Origin: Sindora glabra
Taxonomy: Eukaryota; Streptophyta; Magnoliopsida; Fabales; Fabaceae
Assembly: GCA_020226215.1 (NCBI GenBank)
Contig: CM035233.1
Coordinates: forward strand, 31,022,027 to 31,086,026
Direction: 5' to 3'
Length of the DNA: 64,000 nucleotides
Every line of letters starts with the position of its first letter. Position 1 is the stretch's first letter. Positions 42,991-57,148 of the stretch are shown piece after piece. The position numbers and the translations under genes are program-made. Under the pieces are notes generated by a model. That model searched no databases. It was given only the letters and a program-made list of their open reading frames with translations, and had not been told where the DNA came from.

Positions 42991-45900
42991 ACAAATTACA
43001 AGTACAATCATACCGCAAATGGATAAAGTGCATTTTTTCTATTTTTTTAATTACAAAATATATAATAGATAGGAAATTCCTTTATTTATATAAAAATAAA
43101 TCAAATTTTAAAAAATATTATTTTTTTACAAATCAAATTAAGCCTAATTTTGGACTGCACTCTAGAGGGAAGAATAATACTTTTGTCTATGCTCTGTCAA
43201 TGTCTTGCGAATAGCAACGAAGCTATGGTTTAATTGGAAGGAAGAAAATGAAAGGTTATAAAATATATTTTTTTTATTTAGGAGTTTTGTGTAAGAAAGA
43301 AAAGGAAATGGGAATTTATAGCAAACCTTTCAAAGCTTTCAACTTTTCAATACCTTGTATTCATCTAAATTAGGGGTTTTATAAGGTTATCTACTTAAGT
43401 TTCTATTTTACTCTTTAATTTATTTTTATATGCATATTTACATTCTTAACATTCAACTATTATTTACATTTAAATAAAATATATTATTTACATTTCTATA
43501 GGTACCTAGCATGTGAAAAATATATATTATATTTTAAAAATTTTATCAAATAAAAAATAAAATTATTTTTTATTGATAAAAATTAGACTTCAAAATTGTG
43601 ACTCATATTTATTTATTTGTATATATTCATCCTTATTTTGACTCATCTATCTTAATTTTAGGATGAAAATGAGTTAAGTTATTATTAACATTATCAAATA
43701 AAAGTTATATCAAGTCAATCTACAATAATTTGTTCATATATCTTTTAAGTAACAATTATAATATTATTGTATGTTAACTTATCATATTATTTTTTCAAGA
43801 AAATTTTCTTTATAAATAAGTTTAGAGCATCATACTTTTCTTAAAAAATTTTAATCATAAAAAGCTCATTAAAAAGTTAACTTTTTAAATAGGGTAAATT
43901 TGTAAAATTATATATTAATTAGTTATATATTTTTATTTAAAATTTTATTATCATTTCTTGTATAATTTTAGATATCCAAATAAGTGGAGTGAAAATCATA
44001 ACTTAACTCTTCATTGTTCTCCCTTTTCATCCCTTCCCTTCTCTTGCTAACTTCTAAATATATCATAACAAATATTACATTTTTGTACAAATATAATTTT
44101 AAAATATTAAAATAATAGAAAATACTTTATTTAATTAATATTAAATATAAAAAGTATGATAGAAAATAATTTCCTTTATTACAAGTAAGAAATTGTTTTA
44201 GTCAATGGTTGTAGTATTTTGTGTTATAATTTTTTAATCAAATTATATAATTCATTTTTAAATATTTTATTTTATGCAAATAAATAAGACTTATTAATAA
44301 AAAATATCTTCTAAACAAAATGAATGTGGACACAAGGGCAAATCTACAAGGAGCCAAGTCATTTAGGGGAATAATAGAACATCCCATCAAGAAGCTTTTT
44401 TTAACAAAACTTGGCACTGATGCTAATCACCACAACTAACATAATCTTTGTAGCAAAATTAGAATCTTTTATAAATACTTCAAAGTTTACTATCATTCTT
44501 CCAATAACTTACTAGGTCCTTAGATTTCTAAAAGTTTTTTGGAACAAAAAGAACCAAAATCCATGAAATCAAGTACAAATGTGCTTTTCAAGGAAAAAGT
44601 TATCAAAATCATAGATTCTATCTAGGCTTAAAGGAAGGAGTTAAAATCACAATTCATAGGATCATAAATAAAATTATAAAATCCAACCTATAATGTAAAA
44701 TATATAAATTTATATTTTTATTATTATATATATGCCTCTTAAAATATTAAATATAAGCAAAATAATTTCAAACTTCCATAATCAAGATAAAAGATAAAAT
44801 ATATAAAAGATAATAATCATTTAATCAACATAATCAAATAAAAAATCTAATATATATAATCTAATAAAATTAGTAAAATTAGCAAGATAAATATATTAAA
44901 ATAAGGTAACAAAACTAATATAAAATAACTATAGTTATATTATATTACATAAATATATAAAAACTAAAGATAATAATAAATTGATATGATATAAAATCTT
45001 AAATAAGAATGCGAGTCTCGAGTTTATGTCATCTTCTCTAGCAACAAGGTCATGATGGTGTATTCTATAGCTCTAGCTTCTGGTGACCTCTTTTACCTTC
45101 TAACTATTGTAGTTACACAAAAGATTCAAAGCACCTCATAGCAGAATCTAGAATTGAAGGTAGTTTCTATTTTTTCTAATTAGGTTTGATTTTCAGAATA
45201 GGTTGGAACAAATAATTTTTTTTCAGCCTTAAACAACCTTAAACAATACATTATCATTTTGACCAAATTTAGAAGCAATTTTAAGCTTCATTAAGGATCA
45301 TTGTGAATGAATGATTTCAATAATCCTACTATGAAACTTGCAATCCTAGATTGACCCTAGCAATTTTGAGTTTGCTATGTAATCAAACTCATAATGCAAT
45401 GACTAGGTTGTAAACTCATACAATTTTACTAGTTAACATGCAAGTTGAATGACCATGTTCAAGAGCATAACAAAGCAAAGCAATAGGGTGGAGGTTGAAA
45501 AGGGGGGAAAAAGCAATAATAGAAGATTAAAATAAAATTTAATACAAGTTAGTGAGAAAAAATTGTTGTCTGTTTGATTGAAAATCTTATCATTATCTGC
45601 TTTATGCAATCCACTTAAAGGTTATGTGTAAGTAAAACATTTGCAAGAATCTTGTAGTCAAGGAAAAAATTATCAAGTTATAATATAGAACAATTAACTT
45701 GAGTCCTTAAAGATCAATTGGAAAAAATGCTATAAAAATAAAGTATTATTTGAAAACTTATATAGTTTGTTTGGATTTAGAGAAATGAAGGGAAGGAAGA
45801 GGGAAGGAAAGATTGTGTCCTCTTCTTTCCTTTTTTTAGGATTTTTTCTATAATAACCAAAGTATTTAATAACTCTTATAATTCATTTGTATATAACCTT

Positions 45901-47985
45901 TCACCAACTCCTCTCTTATGGTTGTATTTAACATTGAAAGAGAAGAATAGATCTAATTAAGTAAAGTAGAAAAGGTTGTATCTAGCTTTGAAAGAGAAGA
46001 GATATAATAACTTGAGTCCTTAAATATTATATAGAAAAGGTATTAAAAGGCTATAATAACATAATATTATTGGATAGATCTTAAGTTGTATTTATTTTTG
46101 GAAAAGAGGGGTAGAACCAATTAAACATTTTCTTTTTACATACATCAAAATTATATACATCATAATCAATGCTTTTTTTCCTAACTTTTTTCCTTTATTA
46201 CATGTTATTACACATCATTTAATAATTTTTTTGCATTGCACATTTACTGATTGATCATTTGAGAAAAACAAAGGAAAATTTCTTCAAAATTTAAAGATAA
46301 GTTTATAAACATGAATTCATCATTTTCTTGTTGTATATTTGATGTAAAACAATGCTATATCTACTTTTCATTGATTTTAACCCTTTAATCACACTCTTTG
46401 ACATACATATAGGATTTGGAATTTTAAAATTTTCTTTTATATATGTAAGAGAGTGTAGGTAATAAATAAAAATAAATTTGAAAAGAATTATCTTAAAGTT
46501 GAAAGGAGAACATATCTTGTTAGATAGAAAATCATTTTAGGATTGGAAGAGTTTTGGGATAAAATCTTTTTATTTTTACCCAATTTCATATTTTATCCTT
46601 TTTATTTTCAAGTTGTCTTAGGGTAGAAATTTCCACATTGATTGCTACAAAATACTAACATCTAAAGTTAGTAGATAAATCATTTTGAATTTTATATGTC
46701 GATTTAATAGGCATGTAAAATAGGTAAAAAGATTGTAAATAATATGAGTAGCCCATAGTCACAAGGTAGGGTGGGCACCTTATATTAGAGCTTGTATTTT
46801 TTGCAAGTCAATGTGGGTAAGTTCGCATGGGCACAAGCTTGTCCAGTCTTGCTTGCATGGGTGTGAGCTTACCCATAGGCTAAGCTTTTTTCCTTTTTAA
46901 ATTTACGAATTTTGATAATCTTTTAAGCATGTTAGGATTTTTTTAATCCAATCCAATTTCCAATCTAATATCCACTAAGTTAATATGATTTTTTTAGCCT
47001 TACTTGATTAACCTAATATACAAAACAAAAAAAAATTATCTAATGACAATTTACAAAGAAAAATTAGATTTTTTTTAGTCTAATCTAATAAAATATCCTT
47101 TAAAGGTGTCTTCTTTCCACTATATTTAAGGTTCGATATCTGATCCTTATATATATGTATTTAGTGATTTAATCACTTATGATAGTAAAGAAAAAAAATA
47201 ATGTAATCTACTTATATGCATGATAATTTTTTCTCATATTTTTGTGGTTTTATATAAGCATGGCCCATCCTTCACCACACACCTTGTTTTACATGTCTAC
47301 AATTAAGTACAAAAATACCATCATTTATAATAAAATGATATCATCCTATTAATTTTTAACATCGGTTATTAAATAAGAATTGATATCATAATAATTGAGT
47401 ATCGATTATTAAAAAAATTAATTTTTATTACTTTAGCAATTTTTTCTACAATAAATCTCTTCTCCAAAATCCAAAACACAATTTAAATATATCATATATT
47501 TGTGCAATTTTACCAATAAGTAGAATTCATTTTTATTTATGGCATAAATATATATATATATATATCAAAATAGATAAAACATATAATCCAATTTATGGTT
47601 CCACAATTGATATCAAGTGATAATTTTATAAAAACATTAAAATCATTTTATGAATTGATCATTTTTTTAAAATTTAACCTACTTTAAGTAAAATCAATAG
47701 TATTAAAATTCCTTTTTACATTACTATAATTTTCTTATACAATAAATAAATACAAACAATGAAAGATTAAATGTAAATGTATAAATAAATAAGAAAAAAG
47801 ATTGATAATTACAAAAATATATTGTATAATTTCATTTATTTTCATATCAATTCATTAACATGTACATAAAAAATGCCATAATTTATAATGAATAGTAGAA
47901 ATGACTTTTGAGACCAATAGAGATGACTTTTGAGATAAAAAGGGTAGTTTGATAGCTTTTGGCATCCATCAATAGAGATGAATTT
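42991..47985. other. Long non-coding AT-rich region
   Basis: No gene, RNA gene or defined element was found. The 75-codon plus-strand frame at 42987-43214 lacks family features. Two related phrases (ttgagtccttaaa-gat/tat with ataacttgagtcc) occur near 45700 and 46010. 46760-46880 is somewhat GC-richer with repeated gggcac, aagctt and gcatggg words. Confidence 0.4.
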
Positions 47986-47989
47986 TGAG

Positions 47990-48500
47990 ATAAAGGGCGT
48001 AAATTATGATATTCAGTATTCACTAGAGTTATAAAAAAAGGTTCTAGAATTAATCAAAAAAATTCTTGAAGGAATTTTAATGGATTCAAAAACCTTTACA
48101 ATAGATTTAGTAGTGCTGAAGATGATGATATACACCTTTCAAATAAGAATCCCTTTTTTTAATTAAGGGTATAAACCGATGGTTATTGAGATAAAAGGCA
48201 TAGGTCATCATATTTAGCATTATCAGAGCTATTGAGAAAGTCTTAGAACCTTTCAAAGTTCCTTTTAGGGATGTATACCAATAATTCAACAATGAGCATG
48301 TGGATTTTACAATGAATTTGGAAATATTCTTGTTTAAAATGCTTCTAAATACTTTGTGGAATGCCTCAGTTCATGATTAAAGTGTGCATACAAGTCCTTG
48401 GAAGGAACTTTGATTAATTTAAGAACTTTCTCAATTGCCTAGCAATGTCAAATATGATGATATACTCTTTCAACTTAGAAGCCCTCTTTTTAATGGAAAG
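47990..48500. repeat. Alternating inverted/direct repeat cluster
   Basis: 48195-48265 (catcatatttagcattatc, gctattgagaaagtc, tcaaagttcct) is the diverged reverse complement of 48398-48475 (aaggaactttgatt, aactttctcaattgcc, caatgtcaaatatgatgatat). The second arm is also a direct repeat, about 336 bp downstream, of 48115-48165 (gatgatgatatacacctttcaa...agaatccc). The pattern is therefore two diverged tandem copies of an inverted dimer. No coding content. Confidence 0.6.
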
Positions 48501-50200
48501 TGATTTTTATTGATATATCATAGATTTATTTCAAATTGGTAGTGAGAGTGATATTTATAAGCCATATGCAAAATCTTAGACATCGTTTAATAGAAAATTT
48601 ATGTCACAGGTTTGATCATTTATCAAGAAAATAATAGTTGTCAAGAAAGTAGAAATTGTCATAATACTTCACTAATGTATAAACCTTTGACATAAACTAT
48701 TATAACAATTGAAATGCATATAGATAACATTCATTTTAAAAAATTCACACGTTAAATTTTTATGCTTTCTCTATAACCTCATAAATGTCATTTGTTTAGG
48801 CATCTTTACATTTTCGCACTTCTCTTAAAAATTCATAACTATTATGATCTCTTATATCAATTAAGTATAAAATTGATATTTTTAAGTTTATCATTTGCTC
48901 AAACAAATATGTTTAAAATATCTTTAGACATTTGTTCTATAAATAACTAATATTATAAGCTTCTACATATAATCATGATCTTATTATTATTGCGAAGTTT
49001 TTCATATCAATTACACGATATATTTGCATTGAAATTGCATGTATGAAAATGAAGTTATTTTTTAATTATTTAAAAAGAAAGTTAAATTTTTTCAATGTCT
49101 TTTATTCAGCAATCTTATGATCCAAATGCTGATTATCCAAATTTAACATGAAATTTGATTATTATCTAACAATTTATTATAAAAGCACAAATAGATCAAT
49201 AAAGAGAAAAGATTCTTAAAACTTATACCATAATTTTGTTTCTTTCTAAATCATTACATATATATGTATGTATGTATTCCATAAAAAAATAACATACATA
49301 AAAATTATATTAAATTATCAATAAACAAAAATTACATGCTTATATCAAAATACAAAAACTATAGTAAAACCACTATATGCATCAAAATCATCATTTTCAA
49401 TGTAAATTCCATTTTGTTGCTTAATTTACTCCATTTTATTCAAGAGAGTATACAATGAAAGAATTGAAGGTTAGTCCACTTTTTCCATGTATTTTGTTGA
49501 TGAAAATAAAGTGAGAGCTAAAGCAAAAGCATATCATAACAATTTGAACAAAATTTGCTACAAATATATGTCTTACATAGAAAATGAGAGTTAGCATAAA
49601 ATTTATAAGCAAGATAAAAAAATAGACATTAGTTATTAATAAAAAATAATGTCTTATGTATTTGTAATGGCCCCACCATTAATAGGTAACATAGGATTAT
49701 TATAGTGTAATATATAGTTAGATAGTTTTGATATGAACTTGGGATTATCTCAAATGGGCTTAAACCATTTCTTTTTCAATTCATTGAAAGAATTTTATTT
49801 AATTTATACTATTATTTTGCTTAGTTCCATGAATAAAGTTGAGTTTATCAAAATTTAATTTTTTTTCTAAGTATAGGGTTTCTCCCTTAGAGAGTTATAT
49901 GAAATATATATTATTTAAAAAATAAAACAATTAGTATTAGTTCCTCTTGTAATTTTACATTAAAGAGTAATTTTTTAATGAATTTTTAAAAATTTAAAAT
50001 GACCAATTTGAAAAATCACTATTTTTATAATTTTTCAAAATTTGACATCTTAAACTAAAACATTAAATCTAGATTCTTTTTAGAGTTTTGATTTTTCTTA
50101 TATTTTTCTTGAATCCAAATTAGAAGTATTTCTTTATTTACATTTATGTCTTAAGTAAAATAAGACATTTTACTTAAATGGCAGAAATGTAAATAAGGGG
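48501..50200. other. Non-coding AT-rich region
   Basis: No gene or defined repeat was recognised. Confidence 0.4.
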
Positions 50201-50600
50201 TCAAATAGTGACCTAAATTCAATGACCTAAGCTCAGACCTAATAAATAGACCCAATAAATCCTATCATTACCCTAATCGACCCTTCCACCTAAAACAAAC
50301 TTAGAAAACCCTAGTATAATCCGTCCCTCCACCCAAAATAGCAACATCATACCCTGAGACAACATGAAAACCCTTTCCATTTGACTTTTCTCCTCTTCTT
50401 CTTCTCCTCTTCTGCTTCTACCCACTTAAGATTACTCATTTTCTTTATATTCCCAAGAATTTTCTTCCACTTCCTCACTGTTTCTCATTACTGTTTTTAG
50501 TTAGTTTGGAATTTTCTTGTTGGCTTAAGATTTTGGGGTAGCAAGCTATAAAAGATCCCTTCTTTTACCTAACAAGGTAATCTCAAGTTTCATTCTCTTA
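50201..50600 (+). promoter_or_regulatory. Leader-like, C/T-rich segment without an ORF
   Basis: It contains aaaccctagtataatcc and a long ctcctcttcttcttctcctc run, followed by tttcttccacttcctcactg and a possible donor (aacaag|gtaatc at about 50577). This composition is typical of plant 5' UTRs and of some LTRs, but no coding exon follows within several kilobases. It may be an orphan promoter, a solo LTR piece or chance. Confidence 0.3.
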
Positions 50601-52606
50601 TTTAGAAGTTAAATTGGCTTAAATTAGTTAGTGGATAGCAAAGATTAGCTTATTTTTAGGTTGTACCTAGAATGTGAAATTCGAAATTTTCTAATAGGAA
50701 ACTCAATGTTAAAAAATAATATTGATTGGTATTTAAATTGCTGTTTAATTATTTGTATAAGGTTAAAAAATACTTCTTAGTGGCATCAGTGGTTTGTGAA
50801 GTAGGAGGAAGTCGAAACCTAAACCCGAATATATTAATTATTTTATGAGTAGATAATGTATATCTCAATCTCCTTTATACTTTTAAATTATTAATTTTAT
50901 TAATTTATTAGTTATTTTAATTTTCTATGTATTTTAATTCCATATGTATGTTAGAGCATTAGGTACTCATGGGACAAGCATCTTAAATTTTTTTTTTGAA
51001 TTATAGTGATACATAATAGTATTAGAACGGCACTACAATGATGAAATTAATTTATGTAATTTATTTTGTAATGGTGTGTTACTAGAACTTTATTATATAA
51101 TATTCTTTGAAAGGTTATTGTGAATAAAGTGATGATGTATTAATTTTTCATGTATGCTTGTAAAATTAATTTTTGATGAGTTAGGAATGATTTGATATTA
51201 GAAATGTTGATTACCATGGTTAGAAGCCTTGATGAGCTATTCATAGTTGAAAAGGGTGTGGATTGAGATTGAATTAAACCAATGATATGTAAAACTATTT
51301 ATTTCCAATGACTTTCTTATACAACTATTACTTATATATATGGTGTTTTATTATTTTTATAAACTTGTTCTAGGAGGAAACTAGTTAGGAACTATAGCTA
51401 ATGGCAATGATGATGTTAGTCTTGGTGCACCTTGATTTGAACCCTAATTAGCAAGGAGTTTCTAATCCTGTGTGTCAGCCAATATATGTGGATTGGTTTA
51501 TGGTATCTTGATAGGTTACTTTAAAGATAAAAGCTCTCTTAAGATTGTTGTTTCATGAGTGGAATGCTTATATTTGCTATCCATGGCTGGAAACCTTTTT
51601 TAATAAAAAGTACATTTTTATTAAAAAAAGAAAGAAACTTTATATTCATGTTATAGGTTTAAATTTAATAATTTTTTATTTTGATTACTTAAGTTATCAT
51701 AAATATATTATATTGATATTCTTACTATAAATCTATATTTATGATGATTTCTTATGTCATGCTTATAGAACCTACTATTTATCTTATAAACTGGAAACTC
51801 ATGTTTCAATATTCTACTTCTAATAAACATTTCAAATATGTTTTATCAAATATGATTGTATAACTTTTATGATATCAATTTCAATTGGAAAAACTCATAC
51901 CTTAGCTTGTCTTATTTCTGTTGGGATACATATTATTTATTCACTAAGTCGATGATACACTCTATTTGTTATAATGTTTCAAATAGGGATTTGGCTTCGA
52001 GTCCATTGTCTGCAACTCTATAGAGAGAGAGAGAGAAAGGAGCATTCTTTTGTGGTGAATCTCACACTTTGTTTATGTTAGCTTGATGTAAAACTTTCGT
52101 ATATTTCAAAAATTATAAAAAGTTTGAATACTCTTATATATGCTCCATTGAACTCATAAGTAGGGCATGCTTCTATTAATATTCATAAATATATATATTG
52201 TTATAAATTGTGAAGGATTATCTGGTTACAAATTGATACAGATATTTTGTTGTGTATGGATTAATAGGTAAATATTGAAAAATGAAAAAGTTTGTATGTG
52301 ATAATATATATGAAAAATAAGTGAATGTGTAATGGTCGCATGCCCTCTTAAATTTGAAACAGGTTACAAGTTATTCTATGATATTTTAAGCTTGCATAAC
52401 CTACATGGTTGTGTTTGTTCCTTAAGATCATGCATCAATCATGACAATATCAAAAGTTATTGATTGTCATACCAAATAGATTTTAAAATATCTTGTAGAC
52501 AATTGTTAAATCCAAAATTAATGTGTGAATTTTTTTACTTTTTTTTAACAAGATGCTTTAAATGCATTTTAAAATGATAGTTATAAAGAAAACTGACACC
52601 TTATGT
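50601..52606. other. Non-coding AT-rich region
   Basis: No gene is supported. The 61-codon frame at 51545-51730 is compositional. A short (GA)n run lies at 52021-52034. Confidence 0.4.
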
Positions 52607-53673
52607 CATTACAACAAAGTTAACACTTATGCCACAAATTGTGCCACAAAAATTCAAAAATCATGACAATTTTATCTTTTGTCATGGAAATAAAAAAAAT
52701 TCAAATAAATGAACAAAAAAACTAAAAAAATTATGCCATTGGAAAACTTTACTCATACCAAAATATCACTTGTGCTACGAACTAAGTTATAAGAATATAT
52801 TCTTTGTAGTAAAGTATTACTTGTGCTATAGAAAAACTTTAGCCATAGCAAAATATCACTTATGCCATAAAATTAAGTTATAGAAATATATTTTTTATGG
52901 TAAAGTATCATTTATATTATAAAAAAACTTTACTTGTGATAAAAGAATCATTTATTCTATCATATAAGTTAGAAAAATTTATTTGTAGTAAAGCATTACT
53001 TATACCACAAAGTAATCTTATGAATAAAATTATAACCAAATATATCATTTTTTATAATTATATATATAAAAAATTATTTATAATAAGTGCAACATAATAC
53101 AATATGATCAATAATTAAATAAATAGAAATATTTATATATTATAAGTGTTTAGCAAATAGTTAATTCATTACTTAAGTTAGAGGCCTTCAACTAATTGAC
53201 TAAATTAAATAATTATTTTAAAAATTTGATAAACAACTTACTTAATTAACTAATTAGCCCTCAATCAATCAAAATAAAAAAGTTATAGAATATAATATTT
53301 TCAATTAGCTAATTCATAAAATGTATGTAAAATAATAAAATTGTCTATTGATTGTATAGTTATATACTTTTATTATTTTTCTTAAAATCATAAAGATAGG
53401 AGTTGAATCCCAAATTTTAAAACATATAAGAAAAAACTTAATTATTAAGTTTATAAGCATTTTTATTTATATGTGTACTAAATTTAATATCTATTAAAAT
53501 GTAATAATTTTTCATAAATAAAAATAATTATTTAACTTTCTATCAATTAAATTTACATAATAAAATTAGTATACATAAATAAAATAAATATTATAATATA
53601 TTAAAAATTATAATATATAATTATTCAATGAATTTAAATTCTTTGCATACTAAAATAAAAAATTAATAGGATT

Positions 53674-53749
<76 letters not shown>

Positions 53750-55440
53750 ATATATTCAATAATTTTTTCAATTCATTATTTGGTCTAATTTTTAAAATAT
53801 CACTTAAATAAAAGATCATTCAAGGTATAAAATATTATAAAAAGATTTATTTTTTATTACATCACATTATTCTTAAAAAATATGTTAACAAAGAAGATAT
53901 ATATTATGAAAATACTAAAATTATTATATTATATATAAATAGTATGATTTGTGACATAAGTTATAATAAGTTTTATCATAAAAATATATAATAATAAATT
54001 TTATATTCATTACTGTAATATTAATGAAACTTTCATTAGAAAATTGAAAATAATAATTATGTAAAATTAGGTATAATTTAATAATAATTAAATTATTACA
54101 TTAAAAATTTTAATTAAATAATATTTAAAAGAGTGACATATATATATAATAGTCTAAATTTTTATTTTTAGCCCTTATTAATTCTAGTTATATTAATTTC
54201 ATTCCTCATAAATATTTTATATTAATTTCTTTGCTTCAAAATAAAAATTTAATTAATTTGGTCCATTCATGTATAATTTTATTGATGGATTAGTGACTTA
54301 ATAAATGAAAAGATAAAAATTAAATATAAATAATATATGAGGGATGAAATTAATACTAAATATTTGTGAAGAATCAAATAATTTAATTTATATTTGTGAA
54401 TGATAAAAATATGTATCATAAATAAAAAATTAAAGTAATTAATTTATAATAATTTAAAATTTAATTTATAATTAAAATTTAAATATACATAATAGTTCAA
54501 AGTTATGATTTGTATGGATACTTGCTTCATATAATTCAACTTTTATTGAAGAAATTTTTAAAAAATAATAAAAAATTACTTGAAAAATGTAAAAATTTTA
54601 ATTTTATCTTGTAATAATTCAATTAATAATAATTAATAAAAATTATTAACAAAAGGATAAAATTAAGTAATTAATTATTTATGAAAGATAAAATTGAAAT
54701 AAGATATTTATAAAAGATAAATTTAATATAAGTAAAATTAGTAATGAAATAGATGAAAATTTAATCTATTAAAAATAATTTTAAAATAAAATCATAAAGC
54801 ATTTTTATATTAGTGTATTTTTACTTAGTGTATTTATGTAATATTTTATTATATAATTAGTGTCGCATGAGTGTAACTTTATTTTTAAAGTTAACTAATT
54901 AATTAAAATTTTATATAAAATATATTGTATTATAATACTAAAAAAATAAACTAGTGTAATGGTAAGGCTTAATATTTCTTAGCTTAGAGATTTAGGTTTA
55001 ATTCTCTATGCATGCAATTACAATTTCTAGGCAAATAGAGTTTCAACAATTTACACTTTCAACATATGTGTAAATAAAATGATAGGATAACACTTGATTA
55101 AATTAACTAGATAATCAATTCAATTTGAATATATAAAAATTATTTTATCTACTTAAATTTATTTTATAATTATTTTATTTTATTTTTTCGCTACAATCTT
55201 ATTTGTGAAAATATGAGTTCTAACTATGAATGTACCTTGATTGTCATATTAGTATAGGTGAACTTGAGGGAAAAAAATCATTTATACTATAACAATTTTT
55301 TTTATGATAATTTTATTACCATACTTACTTGTGCTACAGAACCATTCAACTGATATTTCATGGCTAAATAGCACAATTACAAAAATTTTGATCTTGTGCC
55401 ATAATTTCAACTATGACATAAATTTCAATTTGTTATAGTG
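52607..55440. mobile_element. CACTA-like non-autonomous element
   Basis: The left end cattacaacaaag and the right end, on the other strand, cactataacaaat form a 13-bp inverted repeat with three mismatches. The right end keeps the canonical CACTA. A 3-bp target duplication, tgt, lies at 52604-52606 and 55441-55443, the length expected for CACTA/En-Spm. Subterminal repeats of the type atgccacaa...gtgcc occur near both ends. 52740-53220 consists of short repeats of aaatatcacttatgcc and aaaactttact that match the copy at 24.9 kb. The 2.8-kb interior is AT-rich, includes a (TA)n run and encodes no transposase. Confidence 0.75.
53677..53742. repeat. (AT)n microsatellite
   Basis: About 66 bp of uninterrupted AT dinucleotides within the CACTA-like element. 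The minus-strand Tyr-Ile repeat open frame over it is an artefact. Confidence 0.95.
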
Positions 55441-55443
55441 TGT

Positions 55444-57148
55444 TTTTACATTATCCTACATGAAATTTTTGACATTAATTATTTTTAAAATTAATGTAAT
55501 AAGATCCTCACTAATTTTAAAAATATCATTGTGTCAATATAAACATTGATCAAAATTATTATTTGTTATTTTAAGTTTTTATATAATTTCAAAAATATTA
55601 TTGTATCAAAATAGATATTGGTAATAATGGCAATTAACATCAATTCTACAGCATTGTTAACTATTATGACCCATTTGTGATAGTAAAGGTAGCTTTCTTC
55701 TCAATATTGAGAGAAGTGAGTAGCGATTGAGTTTAAAAAAATAAGAATGGAGTTATGTATTATATATATTAAAAGAAGAGCATGCATATTTTTTTTAGTT
55801 GTTATGCGTACTTGATATGATACAAATTAAATACATCAACAACTAACATTAAAAAAAAAAACTTTATAACAATTAGAATGAAAAACATAGATTAAATTTA
55901 ACTTCTAATTCCTATAATTTGTTCCTATTTGTAATTACACCTTTAAAATTAGGTAATTAATTTTATTTTCATTTGAAATCATTTCCTTATCATCAATAAT
56001 TAGGGATTTTTATTGGCAATTATTCATATAATTAAAATATTTGTGAATTTATGAAGTTATATATAATATGATAATACATGAAAAGTTATTTTGTAAGATA
56101 AAAAGTTGTTGTAGTTTGAAAAAAAACATATACAATGAAATCAAATATACTAAAATGCATAGTTGGAACAAATTATATGTCTAATAAAATTTAGAAATAC
56201 TTTAAGTATACCATTCACATTATTAAGAATGCACACAAATGTATTTCTTCATCTTTAAAATTTAATAGTAAGAAAATCTTAAATGTAAATTATGGTTTAA
56301 ATTATTTCTATATAAAAATAATCCCAAAATAAAGTTATCATATAAATTAACACTAAATATATAAATTCAAAAGATATTAGAAATGGATGATTTCTTTTAA
56401 AACTAAATCATAAATATATGTACATATCATTTCTTTAATGAGCATAAAATAAAGTATAATTTTATTTCAATTAGTAAGGTTTGTATTAATATTTAATATA
56501 ATTTATTTTTAAATTTAGGTTTTATATAATCTTAATAGTAACACATGTAGTTAAATATTTTTTTTAAATTTATACCACCCAATATTCGATAGGTTACATT
56601 AGATTTCAACTAATTTTAAATTAAATTAAATTGAACCTCTTTTGAAGTATTTGGTTACAACCAATAATAATTTTTCAAATTCACACTAGCTCCATTCTCA
56701 ATCAACAATGCTACAATTTAATCGAATCCAACAATAAAAGAATAAAAAAAGGTAGAATCATAAAATCAAATGGTTGATTAAAACATAAACTAGAAAATAT
56801 TAGAAAATAAAAAAGATGAATGGGAAACTTTGTAGGAGAGGATTTAGGGGTTGAAATCATTGTTAGAGCTCTCCACCAACTCATCAAAAGTTCACTTCTC
56901 TAGTCACTTGGCCGCTCAAAGAAAGGGTAACTTGAACATTTTACATTACAAACTTGATGTAGTTGGTCAATGTTAGGTCCAAATGAGGTTTAATGTACTT
57001 TTAAAAATTATAAGGAAGAAAATCTAATTAAATTAAAAGTTAAGGAAAGGCAATGTAATTAACCCTCAATTCTAATACCAAAAAAGGATCAAAACCATAT
57101 GCCCATTTTACAAATGAGGCCTTGGGAACGAGGACGCTGGGAGAAAAA
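55444..57148. other. Non-coding AT-rich region
   Basis: No gene or repeat family was recognised. Confidence 0.4.

Noticed and set aside
53634..53819. Open frame with Tyr-Ile repeats
   Set aside because: Direct translation of the (AT)n microsatellite.
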